Assembly: GCF_012273895.1 (NCBI RefSeq)
Contig: NC_052126.1
Span: 1,935,218-1,999,217 of the forward strand
Direction: 5' to 3'
Origin: Zerene cesonia
Lineage: Eukaryota > Arthropoda > Insecta > Lepidoptera > Pieridae
Length of the DNA stretch: 64,000 nucleotides
This document shows, in pieces, positions 25,201 through 40,200 of this stretch (positions are counted from its first letter, which is position 1; every line of letters begins with the position of its first letter). The notes beneath the pieces were generated by a model. It was not told the DNA's origin, searched no databases, and saw nothing but the letters and a program-made list of their open reading frames with translations. Both the position numbers and the translations under genes were made by a program.

Positions 25201-28200
25201 TCTATACTTTAAATTAATTAATTGTTAGCCTCGTCCAATCAATAACAAACATATATAGAAAGGTCCTAAATATGTGTGTAACTTACAGTTATTAGGATCG
25301 TAATAAAATAAAACTTATACATGGGCCTACTTTCTGGAGCTGGAAAATATAGCCTGACATCGTTTATTAGATTATTAATTTCGTTGGCTTTAATTTGGGC
25401 AAGTCATTTTCTTACATCAGGATTTCGTAATGTGCGCTTTATACCCTATAAATAATACATAAATTTCAAAATGCATAACAGTAGATGCATACACAAAAAA
25501 CTCACCGTTCATCACTCGAAGATAAACACGAGTAGCACGATTCACTTGAACTATGAAAACTATAATCATCATCTATATTCAAGTTTGTAGCAGACCGACA
25601 TTTTCTGTACAGCACTCCATGTTTCTCAACAGTTAAAAAGTCTTTACAAATTTCCTTCGGATCTGCGGCAATACTAGGCTCATCAATTATAACAGATGGA
25701 ATGCTATCTGATTTATGTTCTTTAGAATCTATAGACGATTTATCGATACTCTCCCTGTCCATTGAGTCGATGGAACTTTTGTCATCTGAGAGATGCGACA
25801 CGAATCTCGATAGTTTGGATTTTTCCATCTTGTTCTGTACTTGGTCTTGTATTTTCTCGTGCAGACGAATTATTCTGTTCTTGAAACGTTCCATCTTGTG
25901 CTCCATTTCCGACATTTTTGTTATTCCGGATTTTCCAAATAATCACTGGTTTATGTTTAGGTTAGAGTTTTACACAGAGGCAGGTAGAGGATAAAATAAA
26001 TCGAGGTAGTTCGACGAAGCTATCGAATGGGCGCATTTCTAGGAAGAATGGAATATGTACTAAATAATTTTGTGTATGATTTTATAGGATATCGTAGAAA
26101 CATACTGTTTTGAAGCTTCATTTTCTAAGTATCTTAATTCAATTTCAGGTGCGTAGTTTTTCAGTGTTGATGTTTTTAAGAAAAAATAAAAATGAACTTT
26201 ATTTCAACGAGATAAAGTTTTAATTTGTGCAGGTTATTTGAATGCTGCTGAATGTTAAAACAGATGTTTTCCTTCCTCGTAAACCATATTTTACAGCAAA
26301 GTAGTACTACATAGGTAAGTATAAGATCACGTTAATCATTTGTTCTATTCAAGTTCATACGACCGTAATAGTTTGCAATAAACAGTGCAATTTATACCTT
26401 AAATTACGCTATGTTAACAAATATAGGTAATATTGAGGAAACATTTGTATTATCGTATGTATTTTTGTAATGTTTTCAAACGAAAACTACTAGTCCTAGC
26501 GATTTTAAATATTCTTTCAGAAAGGTCATGTAGTGATGTAGTGTATTAGTGAAGAAATAAGTGCTACATATGTATCACGGTCAAAGCCGGGGCAGATTGC
26601 TAGACAATTTATATTTGAGTTAACTTATTTTCATAAATGAAACAGTAAATGTTTTCTATACGCTGATGACCTCAAACTCGCAAAACAAATAAATAATAAA
26701 GACGATGCTCTTTATTTACAAGCTGACTTAAATCGGCTGGTGGACTGGTGTTTGACAAACGGTTTAGCTCTGAACACAGATAAATGTAAGTATATACGCT
26801 TTTCGCGAAGTACACTCCCTAACACACAGACATACACTATAAATAATAATATATTGGAAGAGGTAACCACTATTAAAGATCTCGGAGTTGTTTTTGATAA
26901 TAAAATTAAATTTAACATCCACATCGACACAGTTGCAAATAAGGCATTTCAAATGTTAGGCTTTGTAATGAGAGACGCAAAAGAATTCAGGAAACCACAA
27001 ACCAAGGTCAAACTTTTTTCGGCTCTAGTTCGACCCGGTCTGGAATATTGCTCTCAAGTCTGGTCACCGCACTACGAGGTACATATTAAGCGTCTTGAGA
27101 AAATCCAAAAACGTTTCCTGTGGCACCTAACGTTTCAATGCAATAAGGTAAAATTGTTGCCGACGTATGAAAATCAATTGAAACACTTCAATCTCCATCG
27201 TTTATCGGACAGGAGATAGTTATTGGACATGAGCTTTTTGTACAAATTAGTTAATGGTTTGTTGGACTGCCCGTTTCTTATTGAGAGAATAAATATTAAC
27301 GCACCTTCGAGGTGGCGTCGTGTAGATAAATACGCCCCTTTTTCGACCAAAATATCCAAAACCAACCTGTGTCAGAATGCCACAATAAATAGGCTCTTAA
27401 AACAGTATAACAAGTTGTCAAAAGATCGTGCAATAGACATAGACATATTCTCAGACAGTCTTCCAAAATTTAAAAATAATGTTGTTTCTTCATTTGTTCC
27501 ATGATTTATGTCATTGGTCTCGGTCAAGTTTTGTGTGTAACTATTAATTTTTATTGATTTACACTATTTACATTATGTCCACAGTTAATAAGTGGTTTTT
27601 AATTGTAGTTTTAATTTTAATTTTAATTGTAGTTTAAATTTATGTTTTATTTTTTAGACTAATTATGTATAATTTTTAAGTGTCCGTTAACAAGCCGTGG
27701 CAACTTTTAATTAAAGCAACACTCGGTATGTATTTGTATATCTTATATGTATAATCTTGTAATAGTGTATGTTTTGTAAGTTGTCCTAAATAATAAATAA
27801 AAATAAATAAATAAATCGTCAACGCAATTCGATTTCAAACGTAATGGAACTTAGAATTGACTATTTTGTCCGATACAGAACAGCTTAAACGTTAAATGAA
27901 AATGTATGGCGTAATGTTCGAATAAGTATTAGAATTTCATTTTTAGATTTGGATAATTAAAAGAAAAACTGAATTGAATGTAGCATAATTATAACATTTT
28001 GCAAGTTTTCGACTTAACGTTAAATTGTTTTTTTATATTAATATTGCTTATGCGAAAAGTTTCTACTGTTAACATTACGAAGAATTTACGAAGTGTAGAG
28101 TACTCGAAAAAAATTATACAACTAGTAAATTGGCCGCAATCCAAGGAATTGTACAAACAATAACATTGTAGCTTCGATAATAGCGTACCATTTATAAAAT

Positions 28201-31200
28201 AACATTAGATCGGATATACATTGAACGAGATGTGTGTGTTTTGAAATTCATTGTAAACGTTCTTTTCTAGCTTTCTAATTTAAACTATTTTTTTTACAAG
28301 AGTTAATGAATAGCATTATTTTAAACACCACCATTTTGTAATATCACTTATACTTACAAGATTCCTAGTAATGGTTTATGTAATCTGTTAATCTAGTTTA
28401 AACACTTGAAGTTAGTTAAAAATAGTCTACGTAATAACCAGGCTTGTTACATTATTCTGTATGTCAATCATACTACTTCGAAAGATAATCGTTCAAAATT
28501 AGTTGTTAAAAAGCAATAAAATATCTTATAACATTGATATCTAGGTTATGAGACAATTAAGAAATTGAGTAGCTTTTAAAGTACTTTTTGTTTTATTTAT
28601 CTTAGTATTAGTCAATTCTATTATCTCAAAACAACGGGATGTTAGATATTAGATAAAAGTGTGTGTTGAAGTGTTTGTAGTTAATGGTGTTAGCCTTTTA
28701 AAATGCATCTAAAGCCCTTTTAAGCTACGATCAAGATAATAGATTGTGTACGGCGATATGGTTTGCAAATTACTCAGTTATTATGGCATGTCCTTGTAAA
28801 GTTATTTGTTCCCATTTTACAACGTTTTTGCTTTATAATGTAACATTTTAGTAGACTCTAATATCCGATATTGGTTTGTTTTTATTAGACGCATTGATTT
28901 TGATATTTTGTCTTTATTTATAAGTTTCATATGTTCGATCATCATTTGACAAAATAAGAAATTTATAATTCCTTAAATTAAGTTATATGAATACTAATAT
29001 TTATTATTATTATATTATATTATTAAACGTAGTGCAGAACACATGAGCTGGGAGTGATCTAACTCTAGAACTTTAGAACCATATTTAAAAAACTTTATCT
29101 TCAAACAACAACGGCACCCTTACACCCTAGCATGCACCTTAATCTTAATACAGGTGTTTCTACAAACTACTTAAGATTGCACTACATAACTCTTATATTG
29201 CACAAATATTAAAATTGCGAATATTTGTATATATTAAACAGGATAAAACCGCTATATTCTTCCTATCTACATTCGAGCTAGATTTTTGCAAAAATCATCT
29301 TCTAAGAATATTAATCTATAATAATAATATTACAAAAGCTGAAGAGTTTTTTTTTGGTCTAACGTGCTAATCTCAGGAACTGCTGGTACGTAGGTACTAC
29401 GTGGACCAGTATGAAATATGAAGAACGACTTTTGTACATCACGAACAGCCTTAATTAAAAAAATTATTATATTCTTATTAACAGTCCAAAATAAACATAA
29501 CAGTCTAAAGAAAAGTCTTATCTTGCTTCAGGTGCGTTACAATTTCTTTAGAGTATATAACTTCTTTACAGCTTTTATGAACTTTTTTCAAAAAATTGGG
29601 CGTATAAAAATCCAGAGCAAATGAAAAATTTTATATATTCGTCATATCGGTGGCCCGATGATATAAATTGTGTGGATACTAAAGTTTTCTATAATCACCT
29701 TAATGGGTAATATTTTACAGACTAGACCGTCGATTGGAGAAAATTGCAACGCAAAATTTCAGTCTGGAAAATATTAGTTCTGACATAGCTAATGCTTGCG
29801 TTACTTCAGTTATAAAACACTAAAATTCCATTTATTTAATTTAAACTTCAGTACCTAATGGAACTAGCTACCATAAATTAATACATTGCTTCATAGAATC
29901 GTTTCTATCTGGCTGTCGGTTTTGAAAACTTATAAGGATATTAATTACAAGCAATACTTGTCACGCAAAGTAAAGGATAGTCGCCTGGAACAAACAGTAT
30001 AATTACTAACGTTATCTCGAAAGACTGACTTTGATAAGGGTTCGAATTAACAAGCAAACTTAATCGTCAGCAATTAATGGATGAACTTAATACAGAAAGA
30101 TGTTGAATTTCTACGCAATATGTCAATGTAAATTGTCAGTTTCCTCTGTGATTTGCCTCTTATTGCGCAATGGCCGGCCTGTGAACACCTTATAAGTGAT
30201 CGTGTATTGTTATCGCAATATATCTTTAAAATCTTACTTCATTTGTTTTATTTTATAAGTTTAAGGAGCCTTAAGTATGGATGTGAACGCTATTTCAATT
30301 AAGCAGAGTGAAAATACTGTCAATAAACATAACCTCAAAAAGCTGAAATTCCAAATAGTATTACGGATTTTATTGATGAGTGTAGGCGACGTAAGTAAAC
30401 ATAAGGTAAATAATAGAATACAAATGGAGTTGTTATTTACTATCGTCCAATAATATTTGTTATTACTTTTCCTTACTTCATTATTACTTGTGACGTTATT
30501 TACGCAGCTTATGTGGTAACTTTATGACACATAAAGCAAAGAAAAACCATTTAGGACGGTTTTTTATGATTCCTATGAAGTGTATTGGTTGCCCTACTTA
30601 ATAGAAAATTTTATTAAATTTTTATCTATATAAATACATATATTTCAACCAATAATTGACTATTTCGTAATCCATATGAATTACGTATAAATTGTATTGT
30701 CACTGTTCCTATATAATTGCAAAGTCTGAATTAATTAAATCTGTCCGCTTAAGTGGTTCAAGATACAACTTTAAGGAGTCGGTTACATTCAAACATACTA
30801 ACTAGGCGACTGTGCAAGAAATATATATATTTTGAATTTAGCTAGACATTATTCACACCTGTACTGCTCAAAACGGTGAAGGAAAGCATCGTAGGCCCAT
30901 ATCCTTTTCCTTACCCTGCCTAGTCCTTTCCTTTTTCCTCTCATCAATCCTTTCCTAATCCCTTCCCAATTAAAGTCGGCAATCCATTTGTAGAGGCGAA
31001 AGGTCTGCAATTGACCTTACGCCTCTTCAAATGTTCATGGGCGGTGGTAGCGCTTACCATCAGGCGACCCACCAGCTCCATTGCCGACTGTGACATTAAA
31101 AAAAAAAAAAAAAAAATCGTGAGGAATGTCGAGAGTCAATAGTTCGACATGTGGCATCTGCCAACCCGCACACCCAGCGTGGTGGTACCTGAATCCTCAT

Positions 31201-34200
31201 AGTAATATGTAGAAACAATGGGAACAAATATAGGCTGATGATAATGATGATGATGATAGAGTATGTATAAGTTAAAATAACACAATAAGTATCAATTTAT
31301 TGATACAGGGCAAAAGGCCAATAAATTATATCATGGTTGAGTCTAATCTCAGTGGAATATATGGACGTATTAATGCACATTCAATTAATTCCAAATGTCC
31401 TACATTCAGAACAATGGCTGTCTCAACGGACTAACTAACTTAATTGGCGGTTTCGAAGTTTTCCTTTACGTTGTCCACTTTTTCATTTAATCGTGGATGA
31501 ATTATTCAAACCTAATATATAAATATTTACGTAAGTTGTGCAATACTATTAACAGTATTTATATGATATTATCACATACCATGTATGGTTTAATTCATGG
31601 TTAGTCACATCACTAAACCACAAACCACACAGTTAGCGCATTACGTAATGCGTACTAAATGAACCGCTTGTAAAGAATTTTGCTGAATTCAAGTTTTACC
31701 CCAATATCGGGAAAGATATACTTAAAGAGATTTTATATGTATTTTTCCGAAGTTTTGTTAGACTTCATGGACTTTCTTGATGAACGAACTAGAGTGATTA
31801 AGGCTTTGCTGCCATTCTACGCAGAAAGGAAATTTAATACTTTTAAGACCTTCATTATTGTATAATAGAGCATCTAGACTTGAACAAGTTTGCAATATGC
31901 ATGAAATTGCAAACTGCTTGAGAAACCAAACGACCGAGTCTCTAAGTGAGGCGCACTATGAGGGAATTGTATAGTAAGGTGGACCACTGTTTATATCACA
32001 TCAGAACTTCTTTAACTTCTGCTGAAAGAATTGTCAATCGTTGTAGGTATATTGAGTTACCGATTTATTATCTTACAGCTCCTACATAAATTTGATACAA
32101 GAAATAGATTAAATGAAATAATGTAAGTGCATTATTGAACAAGTGATTTATAATTCGGAGGAATAATATTATAAAATTACTTTTTCTTCAATGTAGATAT
32201 TCTCCGTTTTATTTTCTATGTATTTAGTATTTCAATCTTCTAGGCACGTTCTATTGTCTGCAACAGTTCGCCGAACAGAATAGTGAACTGAGGAAGGAAC
32301 TAATTTATAAGGTATAACAAAGGAACTACTGACACAAAGGAGACGCCATATTGCAAAATTTTCTAGATGTCTGGAAATATGATATAAGAAATTTAAAGAA
32401 GATATGACGAATTTTTGTATTATGAGACGCCTTGTGTTTGAAATAATTGCTTTCTAAATTAACATATAAATAAAATGATTATTAGATTTTGTTTAAATTG
32501 TGATGAACACAGTTAATAAATATAATCTTTTGAATTGAACATATTACGTTTGTTGAAGAAATTATGTATTTTTTTGTCAATCTAATCAAGTTTTTCTAAT
32601 CGACGATACAACTGCATACATCAATATGTTAATAAAAGTTTTAGTATTAGAGATATGAAGCAGTTATTAATTGTATTAACCTGATTTTCCATAAACAATT
32701 TACCGATAATAATGCTAATATGGCATCCACGGGCAGGTCATATTAGCACTGTTCGGGTTGATTAGCTATTAATTAAATTGATTATCGTACTCACGAGGCA
32801 ATTACCTATATTATTGTTATTATATTTACCCATAACTCAAAAGTAGCATACGAGCACTGTTTTTTTATTTCAATTAATGTTTTATTAATTTTGTTATTAT
32901 TTTGATTCCAATCGTTGGCACTGGACAAGAAAATACTTTATAAGCTTGATTTAACTCATGGCTTTGCTCGCGAGGTATACGAGAATAACGCTGGGCTTAC
33001 GTCATACCGTTGATCTGTTGTGACGTGAAGAACGGACAAACAAAATTATCCGGTTAAAGGATGAATTTACTTTTAGCAAACATTTAAACAGTACGTATTA
33101 AAATACTTAAGTGTAAAATGAAAATTGAATACAATTTTTGTTTATATTTTTTCATGCAAACTAAACATGTAATGCTTTGGGGTAAAATTTGTAAATTACT
33201 TGTTACTTTATTAATAAACTAGCTGCACCCGGCAAACGCTGTTCTGCCTTACTCTTATCATTTAGGAGTATGAAAAATAGATGTTGGCCGATTCTCATAG
33301 ATACCGAGTAAGCACAAAAAATTTCATCAAAATCGGTCAAGCCGTTTCGGAGGAGTATGGCAACGAAAACTGTGACACGAGAATTTTATATATTACTAGC
33401 TGCGCCCCGCGGTTTCACCCGCGTAAGTCCGTATCCCGTAGGAATATCGGGATAAAAAATAGATGTTGGCCGATTCTCAGACCTACCCAATATGCTTACC
33501 AAATTTCAGAGGAATCGGTCAAGCCGTTTCGGAGGAGTATGGCAACGAAAACTGTGACACGAGAATTTTATATATAAGATAGATAAACAAAAAAAAGTAT
33601 GAAATATAATCATATCGAGTTAAAACATTATAAAATAAAATAATATCTAAATGTATAACTTTTTGTTGACATGTAGCGTCAACAGAAAAGGAGTCTAGAG
33701 GGACAGGGTTTTATGCACAGCACCTTGTTAATTTTAATTAAGATTACTAACTACTTAAATCTTAGGTAGGTATTGCAAATGAATAATTTTAGAACCTATG
33801 ATGGGAACTAACACTTTATAAGTCATAGATTGCGTCTAACATTGGTAGGGGATTTAAAAGCTACATAATACAAAAGTGCCACTGTGTCTATATCATCGAA
33901 ATATTGGATCATGCGTAAACATCGACTCGGTTCCTTTTGAATCTGTGGTTAAAAATATTATCCACTATTTATAAACGCTAAAGTTGATAAGAGTATGACT
34001 TTAAATACAGTCAAAACACTCTTTATTCATGAGTCATGGTTCTGATTGCTTTCTTCACTATCTAGGCCATCGTTAAATACATCTCCGAAAGACAAATTTT
34101 CCAGTAAAAGCTACCGTATAGTAATTACAAGGGACAAAAGACGAGGCGTAACAGCTTATTTTCATGAATTTTAATGATCTCCTTGGAACGGTCTTATCTT

Positions 34201-37200
34201 AAGAGACAAAAAGCCATGATACGGGATAAGTGCTTTCGTTAGTATAACAACAAAATATTTATAAACATCAAATTTTTTTGCTTATACGTTAAAGTTGAAT
34301 GGCAATTAAAATCTCCATACAAAAGACTCATACATATCTGTTATATCTATAAAACAATTTTAAATTTCTACTATTACTTTACAGTACAAATTAATATTTT
34401 GTGAAGAAGGAAGTATTTTAATATTAACTTATTGTAAGCCATCACTTATTTTTTCAAAACTACTTAATCTCTCTTTTTGTGAAACTATAGTCAACTAGCT
34501 GCGCCCCGCGGTTCACCCGCGTAAGTCCCTATCTCGAAGAAATATCGGGATAAAACGTTGCCTATATGTTATTCCAGTTGTCCAGCTGTCTACGTACCAA
34601 ATTTCATTGCCATCGGTTCAGTAGTTTTTGCGTGAAAGAACAACATACACACACGCACATGCATACAAACTTTCGCATTTATAATATTAGTAGGAAGGAT
34701 TTATCTAACTCAACTGTCAACGGTCAACTATGAAAATATAACAGACAAACTGCCTCCATGTTTATGATATAAATATTGCAGGCCCATAATATTAATAACA
34801 ACAAACAAAAGACATGTGACTAAAGCACATCGGCGGTCCAAATTTAAAGACACGGAGTTTTTAAATTTTGTCGCATCGCTACTTTTTATGTAAGATTAAT
34901 TTATAGAAAAGAAAACATTTTTGCTATGTTCATTTCTTATATCAGGAAGAAAGTAAAGTGTGAATTACAATTAGGTATTTAATTAAAATGATACGTATTA
35001 AGGTAACTGTCTTAGTTAGGTAGGTATTAAGATTATAATTTAAGTATATTATAATTACTTAGGTCTGCTCAATGCACATCCTTAACTAAGGTATTACCAG
35101 CATACAACCTCAGTAAAAATTCCTTGTATAAATAAAAAAAAACTGCACAAGACCCAAACGACGCCACATAAAAACTGGTTCCGTTCACAATTTACATCTA
35201 TTTCACAAGTTTAAAACAACACGTTCTAAAAACAATAGCGCGTGCGCTTTATCACTCATTGCGTTTATTTATTTGTTTTACAAATTTAGGTGAGGTTATT
35301 TTTTCGCGAGACTTATTGCGCGCACGATCACGTACCCGCGCAACCGGCGCACGACTGATTTGAAATTAGAATGTGTTTTATGGAGTGCACAGACGATTAA
35401 ACGGATTTAACAATAATTTTTGCAGAATATAACATTGTGATATAATATTGAACAATATAAATAATAACAAAAAAGGTTTGTTTTGAAGATATAACTAAAG
35501 TTAACTGGTGTCTGGTAGACAATTTTTTTTTTATCATGTAGTTTTTATTTGCCTTTATTTACGTTCGATAGCAACATAAATTGACTCACAAAGTTTATTA
35601 CTTACATACAATATCTTTTATGTGAATTAAAAAAAACTATTGTAAGTAGTATATCAAACTTTTTCTCAAATCTGCATGTTGGCGTCTAGTTACTTCATCG
35701 TCTAGAAGCCAAAGGTACAGATAACATAATACTATACTAGCCAGAAGGCACATAACCATTCAAGCCTGGTATAGTTTATGGTTTTCCAGAGTATAAATTA
35801 TTTTATCTGTGGACTTACGCAATAAATCTTTTTAATGAGAACTTAAATGAAACGAGATAATTTGATAGAGCATGAATAATAATTCGTGACTAATGTAACT
35901 CAATGTTGTACATCTAATTTTATCTATAAGTACCTATTTAAACCACCGTAGAGTTTGTCTGTTTGTTTCGATGAACGCGCTCATCTCAGTAAGTACAGGT
36001 TCAAATTGAAAATATTTTTGTGTTCGATATTTATTAGTTTATTTATCAAAGAAGGCGTACGAATTTGGTCAGGTCGTGTAATAATAAAAATAGCTTTTCA
36101 GCCGCGGGAAGAAAAGGAAAAGTAGGGAAACTTCAGTGGGAATGAGATGTTTGACCGCGGTAAGCATTCACACTTAATGTGTGACGAGACTCTTATTTGT
36201 ATAAGGAATTTATGTAGGGTAATGCTTATAATTCTACCTACTAATATTATAAGTGCGAAAGTTTGTAAGGATGTGTGTGTGTTTGTTGCTCTCTCACGCA
36301 AAAACTATTGAACCGATTGCAATGGAATTTGGTACGTAGATGGACAACTAGAATAACATATAGGCAACTTTCTATCCCGATATTCTTACGGGATACGGAC
36401 TTCGACTACGAAAACGTGGGGAGCAGCTAGGATAAAATAATTCTATATAAACTCTTTTGTGAAAAAAAGCGAAGCCAAAAATAAAACAATAATTTGAAAT
36501 TCGTGATAAAAAATATTTTTATTAAGGACAGTAAAAGATAACTATATTAATTTCAAAATAACAAGCACATTTATATAGATATACTCGAGGATAGCTATAA
36601 AAATTCATAATATAAAACTAATTAAAATTTCCGTCACGTACGTTGTAATTAAAATAACCTACGTGCCGTAATGAAATGAAATTTAACTATTTAATTTCTA
36701 AAGTAAGCAACAATGAATGTACACAACAATTATGTTGATTACAAGACCCAATTCTACAGTCAAATTTTAAGTATCCAATTATTAATTAAAGCGACTCCTT
36801 AGTTCGGCAATCCATCTAAAAAACAAATGTTCATGGGTGATAGCAGTAACCATCAGGCAACACATTAGTTCCTATGCCGAATGGGACATAAAAAAAAGTT
36901 CAGTTCAAAACTGAGAGGTATTGGGTTCGTTTCAAGGGATTTGGTAGGACAGAAAATGTTTCGGCGAAGTAGAATCCTATTAATATTATAAACGCGAAAG
37001 TTTCTAAGTATGGATGGATGTATGTATATATGGAAGTTTGTTACTCTTTCACGCAAAAACTACTGAACCGATTGCAATGAAATTTGGTACGTAGATAGCT
37101 GGACAACCGGAATAACACATAGGCATATTTTTATTCCGCTATTCCTATGGGATTACATACTTACGCGGGTGACACCGCGGGGCGCAGCTACTATATTATA

Positions 37201-40200
37201 TTTGAATAATCGTAATTTTATGTTGTCATGTTTGCAAAGAAATTCGATCCGTGAAGTAGGTGTGAAAACTATAATAATAATGTAAGGCTGAAGAGTTTGT
37301 TTATTTGAACGCGCTAATCTTAGGAACTGCTTTACCGATTTAAAAAATTCATTCACTATTGCATATATAGGTGCGTGATCCTTGCTTGCCACGTACCACG
37401 GGCGAAGTCGGGGCTGACCGCAAGCTACTTAATAAACGTAAAAGGGTCCGATTGGCCATAAATGAATCATTTATTGTTTGAAGGAGTGTATAATTGATGA
37501 TACTTCGTGGGTTACGAATGAATCTTTCATTTAAATGTGAAGCGTGTTATCTACTCTATATATATTTCACAGACTTTATTTATTTATTTATTCTTTATAG
37601 TACATATAACCGAAAGAAAAACAATAAATTGTCATTTAAAAAAAAACCATGCCGGCACATATGCACTAAATGGCGGCCTTATTGCTATTATTATATAGAT
37701 AAAACAGGTATTTAAAGATATACATACAAATAATAATAATACATATACTACATGGATAACAAATATTATATATACATACATAAATTTTGTCCTTTATCGC
37801 CTATAATGTAGGAACATATTTGTTCGCGGTGCTTTTATTCATTTAAGCTAATAAAAATATAAAGACATTTAATGTAAATATCACACATATATTGTAAAAT
37901 GAAAGTTTGTTTGTTTGGATGTTTGATGACGGTGTCCGTCAATCCCGCTGAAATTACTGAACGTTTTGATGAAATTTGGTATACAGACAGGGTATGAGCT
38001 GACTTGGGTGATAGGGTAATTTTCATCCTGATTAAATACTCTCTTGAGATAATGTAGTAAATTATTCCGAATTTAACGCGTTCGAAGCCGTGGACAAAAG
38101 CAAGTCTACACTAATATTATAAAGAGGAAGAATTTTTTTTTGTCTGTTTCTTTGTCATGCACAAACTCAAAATCTACTGGACCGATTTTCAAATTTCTTT
38201 CACCATTAGAAAGCTGCAACTTCACTGAATGACGTAGGCTGTATGTACCAGGGGCGAAGAAGGGGCGTCATTTGATCTCATATTTATATGCGTAAGAAGT
38301 TTGCTTGGAGTTAAGAAAGCCAAAAACGTTAAATACCTTTGAAGAATACTTCCTTCATAAAAATATGACATTTATATCCCTTTGAAATGATTGGTTAACG
38401 CAATAAAAACAGCAGACTGAGGCTGATTCAGAAATAGGCGCAGAAAGATTAAAACTCGCTTTTCCTGTTATGAAAAATATACTTATATGCTTTCTTAATG
38501 CCCTTAATATTTCGCAGAATAAATCACTCCCAGGTAACTTAGGTTTGTAGGCCGCATCCAAAATACCAAGTACTAAATAACAAGCTAAATTTCACACGTT
38601 CAATTACGCTACAATTTCAATTAAACTTATTTTTTCAATTAAACTAAATGCACCCACCTGCTCTTTATCCTCTTGTGATTTGGGATACAAAGTGACGTTT
38701 AAAACGATCTCCCCCATGTCCTGATTCAGTTTATTTGGGTCTCGTAAACAGAGTACTAGGTCTTGAGAACGACCTAACTCCAGCGCAGTTAGATCTAAAT
38801 AACAGGATCCCATGAAGTCGTCTTGTAAGCCCCAGTCGTAGTCGAATACCTGCGAATGGTTTGTGTTACGTATTTGATAATTTAGATCATAAATAACAAA
38901 TCATTCTCATAAATAACAGTCATTATCTATGTATTATCACAATTATTATATCTGTAGAAAGTTTTTGTTGCGAAATATCTATGAATGCATATTACTATAC
39001 CTACGACTTTCTAAAATATTTTAATTTAGACAAGATTCAAAAGAGGGGAAGCATATAGGTTGACTAAAATTTTATGGTCTGAATAATTTCCCTTACCGCA
39101 CATTGCGTGTCTCTCAAATACATAAAGAAACAAAATTAAATAGTGGATACCCTAAAATTACTAACAGTTAAATTAGAAAACTGATGTCTGTTATTTACAA
39201 AGAAACAGGTCAAGAGTCAGGGCCATTCACAAAGTGTATCACAGTTTAAAGAGAAGTGTTTATATAATAGGATGCAAAACGCTTTTAACATTTTGTCAAG
39301 GAGTGACGGTAGAAATTAAAAATTTTACCCCTCTCTGTGATTTGAGTGTTATTATTATTGTTATATTATAGAAAATATTTTTAGGCAAGCCAAGTTTAAA
39401 TAAAGATATAATTTACTCCGTAAAACACCCGTGACCTTTCATGTGGTATCCTCAAGAGAACCTGTTTTTGTTTATAATAATCGATATGCGTATGAATATT
39501 TGCATAACTGTCAAAAAAGGGACTTTTAAATTATGCTATTAAAAGGGTTTTTTTGTATTTATATGAGATCCAATAAGTAGAGGTTATAAAGACGACACTT
39601 CCCTTTAATTCACAGCACGTAAGGCAGAAAGATGACAAAAATACTGGCCCACATACTAAGTCTTCATGAATATTATAATATGCACTCATACATTTAGAAC
39701 GTACTATTGACCTACTTTCTGAGTTTACCAGAAAAGCAGTGAAATAAGTCGAGTATTACCGTATGAAAAAAAAAACTGTAAGTCTGTGGCCATTGAAATG
39801 TTACGTGAGATAGCCAGATAGAATAAATATATGTTCGAATTTACGGGTGTCAGTTAGCAATTGTAATATTAAAAGTATTTGATTTTTAACCTCAGACCAA
39901 AAACAGGTGCCTTGGTTCTAAGTAGCACCATCATGTAGGTCATACGAGAATATTAGTCTTCAGTGTACTTATGTACCTCTGTTTTCTACAGCTTTTGATC
40001 CCAAACGAAACTTCTCAATTCTGAAGCTTTATTTTTTTTTTAATTTCAGTTTTTAATAAGTCTCCATACATACCTTTAATTGGACTGGCTGGAAGGGATC
40101 CTCAATCGGAACTGTGAAGCACTCATCCCACACTGGGTTTAAGTCTCTATATACAATCCTGGACTTATGCAGCAGCCGCCCCCCCACTTTGAACTTTACA

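Larger units (their letters stand above)
23294..38657 (-). other. Large intron 5 of Mctp (15.4 kb)
   Basis: It holds the alternative start exon (25506-25915) and its proposed partner (24572-24716). It also holds a truncated LINE (26637-27815), nested SINEs (30840-31255) and many tail repeats (33218, 34494, 36236, 36976, 37273, 38108; a GCTTTGCTCGCGAGG-type fragment near 32950-33060). A GC-rich promoter-like patch lies at 35318-35390, and a small SINE-related fragment at 36790-36900. Between these, notably 27.9-30.8 kb, 31.3-32.9 kb and 33.6-34.4 kb, I see only AT-rich sequence. Confidence 0.7.

Noticed and set aside
23294..25505. Direct splice from the 25506-25915 exon to exon 6
   Set aside because: Phases conflict (2 into 0) and the joined frame meets a stop within four codons, so an intermediate exon or another partner is required. 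Exons 7 and 8 would fit by phase but would cut C2B in half.
25701..25994. 97-codon plus-strand open frame
   Set aside because: It is the complement of the better-supported minus-strand start exon, which has a good ATG context and a splice donor.
33281..33577. 98-codon plus-strand open frame
   Set aside because: It spans two tandem copies of a dispersed repeat; the translated sequence repeats itself accordingly.
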